Assembly: GCA_001931875.2 (NCBI GenBank)
Contig: MSJH02000714.1
Location: forward strand, 62,485-126,484
Direction: 5' to 3'
Length of the DNA: 64,000 nucleotides
Source: Byssochlamys sp. IMV 00236
Lineage: Eukaryota > Ascomycota > Eurotiomycetes > Eurotiales > Thermoascaceae
Part shown: piece by piece, positions 58,941 through 64,000 of the stretch
Numbering within the stretch: position 1 is the stretch's first letter
How the letters are laid out: every line of letters begins with the position of its first letter
Notes under the pieces: model-generated
What the model was told of the DNA's origin: nothing
The model's database searches: none
What the model saw: the letters and a program-made list of their open reading frames with translations, nothing else
Translations under genes and position numbers: made by a program

Positions 58941-59941
58941 GGATGGATTCTAATCTCAAGGGTATTACTTATTACTATGTAGCATGTCCCATAGGCGGTC
59001 TCTTGATTTATGTATAGAACAGCGTTTCCTTTTTCTGTTAAAGGTATTTCTATTCAAATGGATAGACTCACAATATTAGACAAATCAAACAGGCCATGGA
59101 TTGTACCTAGGAGTCCCTCGACTCTACATAATGGGCCAGTTGTGTGCTCTTCGTACCTTGGATCTCTGATAAATGCTGTGGATGCTATCTGGTGGTGCAA
59201 CAGTAACCAGGCTTTCCCTCCAGTTCATACGAAAGATGCTTCAATGGGTACCAGAAGGCAGACTACCATCAGAGGAGTTACTACATAATACTTACTTGAG
59301 AGAGATTATGATATAGTAGCTCACTATTTAAAGACTAGTAGGCAACTTGAAAAAACTTGTGTGCAGTCGCAAAGACAGGACTCTTCGTATAAATCGCAAG
59401 TCGTGAATATAGATAATTTTTATTCCACATGTAAACAAGCATAAAATGTGGAGTAAGAATTATGTAGATGAAATATCGAAGAAGCATAGAATATTCGCGT
59501 CTGATGCAGTCTTGGCGGCAGCACCGCCACAACCGGGCCGGATCTTTCGATAGCGATGCTGATGCTTGATCCGCCACCAAGGCCAGATGCCATCTTTTAG
59601 TTTGCAATCCATGGACGTTATCAGGCCACATAGACCTCTCTCCCTTTCTTCTTGGAATTACGAGGGTGCCGCTGGTGCTGCTTTTTCGCAGCTTTTTAAT
59701 TCCACATTTGGCTTTGCCAACCCCTTTCCTGGTGCCTGAATTTCATCTGCGCTGGAAGTTTTTAAGCTCTAGATGATGCGCCTCATCTGCGCGTTTTGCT
59801 GATAAACTATTTCACCGGCCACATCGACGTTCTCGAGGGCTGTTGAAGTCTATTTCATAGACTATACGGCGGCATTCTTTAGCTGTCCCTGTTCTCAATT
59901 GCATAATTTATCTGTTGCTGTCGGAGGAAAGGTGTCCCAAC
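58941..59941. other. Intergenic region upstream of Ero1
   Basis: About 1 kb. Short frames at 59010-59288 (+) and 59335-59631 (-) are unsupported. It presumably contains the Ero1 promoter. Confidence 0.5.
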
Positions 59942-61872
59942 ATGCGCTCTGCCGCGAAGATATTCTACCTGGCAGTCTTTGCGCTGCTGGGACCTGCTAA
60001 AGCAGCCAGCCATTATGGATCTGCTGATACGTGTGCTGTGAGTGACAAGTTTCTCGTTTCGTTACTTATAGGTCTACTAACTGGAGATCTACCGCAGATC
60101 GACCCCAAGGCTACCGTCTCTGACACCTGCGCCTCCTACGCGAGAATCGATACGCTCAATGACCAGATATACCCCATCCTCAATTCTATAACTCATGACA
60201 CGGATTTCTTCTCGTACTACCGTCTTAACTTGTTCAATAAAGAATGTCCATTCTGGTCAGACGAGAGTAGCATGTGCGGGAACATTGCATGCTCAGTCCA
60301 TACCATCGAGTCGGAGGAAGATATACCCCCAATTTGGAGAGCAGAGGAACTGAGTAAATTGGAAGGTCCCAAGGTCGGACATCCTGGTCGAAAACAACAG
60401 GAGGAGCGGCCCAAGGACAGGCCGCTTCAGGGCGAACTGGGCGAGGACGTCGGAGAGAGTTGTGTGGTTGAATATGATGACGAGTGTGATGAGAGAGACT
60501 ACTGCATTCCCGAGGATGAAGGCGCGGCCGGAAAGGGCGACTATGTGAGTCTAGTGGACAACCCGGAGCGGTTCACAGGGTACGCAGGTCCCGGAGCTCA
60601 TCAGGTGTGGGATGCGATCTATCGTGAAAACTGCTTTGTGAAGCCAACGCCTGAGGCGCAAACCCCATTTAACCAGCCATTCCACGGTTTGCCTGAGGGA
60701 GGCCTCCAGGCTGCCAATGACTTCAGAAATGTCCTCCAACAGGAAATGAAGCGTAGCGACAGTCTGCCACTGGACAATGAGTGTTTGGAGAAACGTGTCT
60801 TCCACCGCGTTATCAGCGGAATGCATGCGTCTATCTCGACTCATCTTTGCTGGGATTATCTGAACCAGACGACCGGTCAATGGGCACCAAATGTGCAGTG
60901 CTACAAGGAGAGGCTGCACAACCATCCGGAGCGGATATCGAACCTCTATTTCAATTACGCCTTGGTATCACGGGCTGTCGCCAAGCTGCGAAAGCATTTG
61001 GAAGGATACACCTTCTGTACCAGTGACCCAGTCCAGGACCGCGAGACGAAGCAAAAGGTGCTGGATCTCACCAAGGAGCTCGCGTCACGGCCACAGGTCT
61101 TCGACGAGACCGCTATGTTCCAGGATCCAAGCGCTGCTGGCTTAAAAGATGACTTCCGCCACCGATTCAGGAACGTCAGCAGACTGATGGACTGTATTGG
61201 ATGCGATAAATGCCGGCTCTGGGGAAAGCTCCAAGTCAATGGCTACGGAACTGCCCTGAAGGTCCTGTTCGATTACGATGAGAATAACACCATCGACAAT
61301 CCACCACTTCGACGCACGGAGCTTGTTGCTCTTATCAACACCTTCGGTCGCATCTCCCACAGTTTAGCCGCAGTGCGTAGTTTCCGACAGGCGGTGGAGT
61401 CTGGCAAGGAGGATTTGCTCACCGTCCACCCCCCTGTGTCAGAGCCCCTCAGAGCACCAGGGGCGAAGAAGGCAGCAGAAGCGAAACACTATTACAAGGA
61501 CGGAGGGTCATCCTTCTACACGGAAGATGATGACGATGACTGGGACTCTGTAGACGACTATCGGCCGTGGGAGAGGACTGAAGATGATGTCGCAGATACC
61601 CTCCTAGGAATGATCAAGGCAGAAGTCAATGTCTTTTGGCGGACGTTCACTTGGGTTCTGCACTCGTGGGTGCAGCTTCCCCGCACTATGTGAGTAAACC
61701 CTCGATCATCACGATTCAAGAATGACTGTATACTGATTGCTGTTTTAGATGGGAGATATCGATTCTGGAACTGGACCGCCTGTGGAGTTACTGGCTGGGT
61801 CTGCCAGTGACGCCCCGCGCCTGGAAAATCCGATTCCCTAATCCACCTTCTTCTGGTGACCGGGAGCTGTGA
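59942..61872 (+). CDS. ero1: Endoplasmic reticulum oxidoreductin Ero1
   Basis: Three exons, 59942-60037, 60098-61689 and 61749-61872, encode 603 residues. Ero1 is the FAD enzyme that reoxidises protein disulfide isomerase in the ER lumen and passes electrons to oxygen. A signal peptide (MRSAAKIFYLAVFALLGPAKA) leads the protein. The shuttle cysteines are Cys92 and Cys97 in MCGNIAC, the active-site CxxCxxC is Cys398/401/404 in MDCIGCDKC, and FFSYYRLNLFNKECPFW and FTGYAGPGAHQVWDAIYRENC are family signatures. Intron 1 is exactly 60 nt and stop-free, so unspliced reading stays open. It has GTGAGT, CTAAC and CGCAG signals and family members lack the extra 20 residues, so it was removed. An acidic run (YTEDDDDDWDSVDD) lies near the C-terminus, which ends in a basic/hydrophobic tail after the last exon. 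Confidence 0.92.
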
Positions 61873-62369
61873 CAATGGTCGCAAGTTCTCCTGCGTTTCA
61901 ATTTATTGTGCATGGTATATTCAAGTCGGAATTGGCGTTCGAGCTCTCCTTTTTCATTCACGCGCACATTAACAACGCGCATGGTTCATTTACTAGGCAT
62001 TCCCCTTGGAGTCATGGGTAGCACTACATGTATATAATACTAGTTTGGGCTGTGACGGTCACCTCGTTCTATTACTAGACTCTTCTCCGTTGCGACATCC
62101 GAGAATATGAAGCTCTATCCGTTGAGCATGATTTTCTTTTCCACTCTGCAGGCGTATGTATTTCTGATCCGGCGAATTAATGTGACGGCGTAGAGCCGTG
62201 ATGTATGATTCGTAAAGATTCGTTCTGCATTCCTCGAAGAAACGACGAATACCGCAGTTTAGTGAGCATAAAGCCTCCTTTGACCGCACAGCATGTATAA
62301 CTAGCTATCGATATTCTAAATACATGCGGACTACCTTTCGTGCATCCTTCATGGTTTTTTCTCGTCAAC
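61873..62369. other. Convergent intergenic region
   Basis: Lies between the stops of Ero1 (+) and the F-box-like gene (-). No gene seen. Confidence 0.6.
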
Positions 62370-63794
62370 TTACACACAAATACAGTCCTGTAATTCATCC
62401 AGTGGGGGACATTCCTCACTGTGTACAACTAGCTCGATGCCAGTTCCATCGCAAAAGCCTCTCAAGTATTCGAGTTCTGTTTCAGTCCTAGGATCTGGGG
62501 AACTGAAAGGTTCCATGCCGATTTTAAGAGTCTTAAAGTGAGGGACACACGTGCTCCTCTCTCTGATCACTTGCATCAAGTCTGCTGATAGGTATGCCAA
62601 CATAGCAGCGTCAACGTCCGTAATGTCAAGCACCTCCAGGGAGCCTGGGAGGATATCAATCACCTCGTAATCTGCATTACCATCCATCCAGGCGTCGCAC
62701 AAAAAGTTGCGGAAATCAATACGTAGTTCCCGAAGAGCAGAGAACTCCTTGAACGACCCGAACACGGAGAAATCGGGTGTCGTATCGTATCCATCGGCGA
62801 GAGTGTTTCTGGAGCCGATGGGGCCTGTTATCCATAGGGTTTTCAATGTTTTTCGAAACGAAAGAAGAGATCTGCGCAATTCCTTTGCTGGAAATGGTTG
62901 CAAGGGCAGCGCATGTGGGTCACCTCCCTGCATATATGAGAACTTGAATGTCTCCAGTTTGCTGCAGGCTGCAAACCAGTAGTCCATCTCTTCATCATAT
63001 TCGCCACGGAGCTTTATTTCAGTGACTGGGCTTGAACCCTTCGTTATCTCTAGTCCATCGTGATTCAATTCCTCACAGCGGTCCCAACCGATCACACTGT
63101 GGCCACTGATCGTGCGGACAGCAGGTAAATTAAAAAATGGCACAAGAAACCTCGCCATTACTCCGTCCATTTCATTGTCAGGAGAGAAGTCCACGGTATG
63201 AAGACGGGAAAGACGAGGCGCTTCGTGAAATGGATACTGCCGCGTGGCGGCCTTGAGTAGGACTCGACTAAAGAAATACGGTTCATCCCAGTCCGTATGT
63301 ATGACGCTCATCGTCTGCAGATATGAGAGTTTTGCCAATAAAAGACTTGACCAAGCATCTATGGAGCCGCGTCTGAGATATGCGACCCACTGGGATCCTT
63401 CATCCTCGGTCTCCCATATCTCCTTCGATATTTGATCAAATTGCAGCAGGTCCCTTCGAAAGACACCCCAGAAAGGAGGCACATAGTGTTCTTCTTCGAA
63501 TCCCTCGGTTAGGGTGTCGCTTTTGATATTGATCTCCAAGTGACGTACAAGCCCTGCAAGATCTGGACGACGGCAGAGGACCTGGATGAGTGCAAAGTTA
63601 CTCTTCGAGTAACTACCAACGCGGTCTTCGCAAAACTCATCCCCGGTACACAGGAATGAGAGTGATGAATACAGCAGTGGTAGAAATAATTGATGAAATC
63701 GCCGTGAACATTGTATCAGGCTGTATCTTGTTTCGAGATCCTCAATGTGCTCACCAATCATCAAGAGCACGTCGTCTGATGGACACCGAGCCAT
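62370..63794 (-). CDS. Large F-box-like/leucine-rich protein (hypothetical)
   Basis: Single exon, 474 residues, with a clean ATG and a TAA stop. The N-terminus (PSDDVLLMIGEHIEDLETRYSLIQCSRRFHQLFLPLLY) has the F-box pattern: P..(I/L)L..I...L.......L...C+.F......LY. The rest contains irregular leucine-rich segments (for example LVRHLEINI, LRELRIDFRNF, GSLEVLDITDVD, HFKTLKIGMEPF), as in the fungal F-box/LRR-like families with poorly conserved repeats. Such proteins are presumed substrate receptors of SCF ubiquitin ligases, but the target cannot be inferred. The length is typical. There is no signal peptide or membrane helix. Eurotiales have dozens of divergent paralogues. Confidence 0.8.
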   Translation of the reverse strand: MARCPSDDVLLMIGEHIEDLETRYSLIQCSRRFHQLFLPLLYSSLSFLCTGDEFCEDRVGSYSKSNFALIQVLCRRPDLAGLVRHLEINIKSDTLTEGFEEEHYVPPFWGVFRRDLLQFDQISKEIWETEDEGSQWVAYLRRGSIDAWSSLLLAKLSYLQTMSVIHTDWDEPYFFSRVLLKAATRQYPFHEAPRLSRLHTVDFSPDNEMDGVMARFLVPFFNLPAVRTISGHSVIGWDRCEELNHDGLEITKGSSPVTEIKLRGEYDEEMDYWFAACSKLETFKFSYMQGGDPHALPLQPFPAKELRRSLLSFRKTLKTLWITGPIGSRNTLADGYDTTPDFSVFGSFKEFSALRELRIDFRNFLCDAWMDGNADYEVIDILPGSLEVLDITDVDAAMLAYLSADLMQVIRERSTCVPHFKTLKIGMEPFSSPDPRTETELEYLRGFCDGTGIELVVHSEECPPLDELQDCICV

Positions 63795-64000
63795 TATGTC
63801 TGCAGTAGAGGCTTTTCCTTGAAAGCGCTCATGATACTCAACAGTTGATCCTCCCCATCAGTGCGATATCTTGTTGAATGGCGAACTAGTAGATCATGAG
63901 GGATCCAATAAGTAACGGTATCTTGGATGGCCAGGGCAGCAGAGCCGAGGCTCTGTCCAGATAGGAGACGCCTGTGGTGATATGCATCACATGACCCGCT
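63795..64000. other. Right edge of the window
   Basis: Upstream flank of the F-box-like gene. No further gene can be supported in the 206 bp left. Confidence 0.5.

Noticed and set aside
1..64000. tRNA genes, rRNA, CRISPR arrays, biosynthetic cluster enzymes (PKS, NRPS, terpene cyclase)
   Set aside because: I looked for B-box-like GTTCGA sequences, regular spaced repeats and large multidomain genes and found none that held up.

Overview
The window looks like nuclear DNA of a filamentous ascomycete, most likely Eurotiomycetes (Aspergillus/Penicillium-like). Genes carry short introns (41-88 nt) with GT...CTAAC/CTGAC...AG signals, they encode typical Pezizomycotina families, and two blocks are very AT-rich retrotransposon graveyards whose differences look like repeat-induced point mutation (RIP; C to T and G to A). 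No tRNA, rRNA or CRISPR array was seen. Exon joins below were read by hand from splice signals and family expectations; no alignment or RNA data were available.

Layout. 1-2.8 kb: two small genes, a single-membrane-segment protein (881-1346) and a member of a widespread uncharacterised fungal family (2065-2567). 2.83-10.46 kb: a complete but RIP-ruined Ty3/gypsy element with 142-bp LTRs and target duplication TATTG. 10.46-18.0 kb: an island of normal composition with a secreted GH127-type glycoside hydrolase (11161-13408) and a sugar-porter MFS transporter (14475-16399), both on the minus strand. CreA-like and XlnR-like motifs in front of the hydrolase fit uptake of the sugar it releases under carbon repression. 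18.01-36.86 kb: one TIR-bounded element (target duplication GCGGTT) into which two further gypsy elements are nested, one per strand.

36.9-64 kb is gene-bearing. In order: GNAT acetyltransferase, ankyrin-repeat protein with an F-box-like N-terminus, SAS4-type silencing-complex subunit, DHDPS-family aldolase, Mtr-like amino acid permease (8 exons), small secreted four-cysteine protein, DUF3807-type protein, U6 snRNA 3'-exonuclease Usb1, Pal1-family morphology protein, alpha/beta hydrolase, ER oxidoreductin Ero1, and a large F-box-like protein. These are mostly unrelated housekeeping or accessory genes, and I see no secondary-metabolite cluster.

The most noteworthy observations are the nested TIR/LTR structure with its reconstructable insertion order, a shared unusual primer-binding site in all three gypsy elements, RIP of all three reverse-transcriptase YIDD boxes to YINN, the TE-flanked sugar gene pair, and the small secreted protein.
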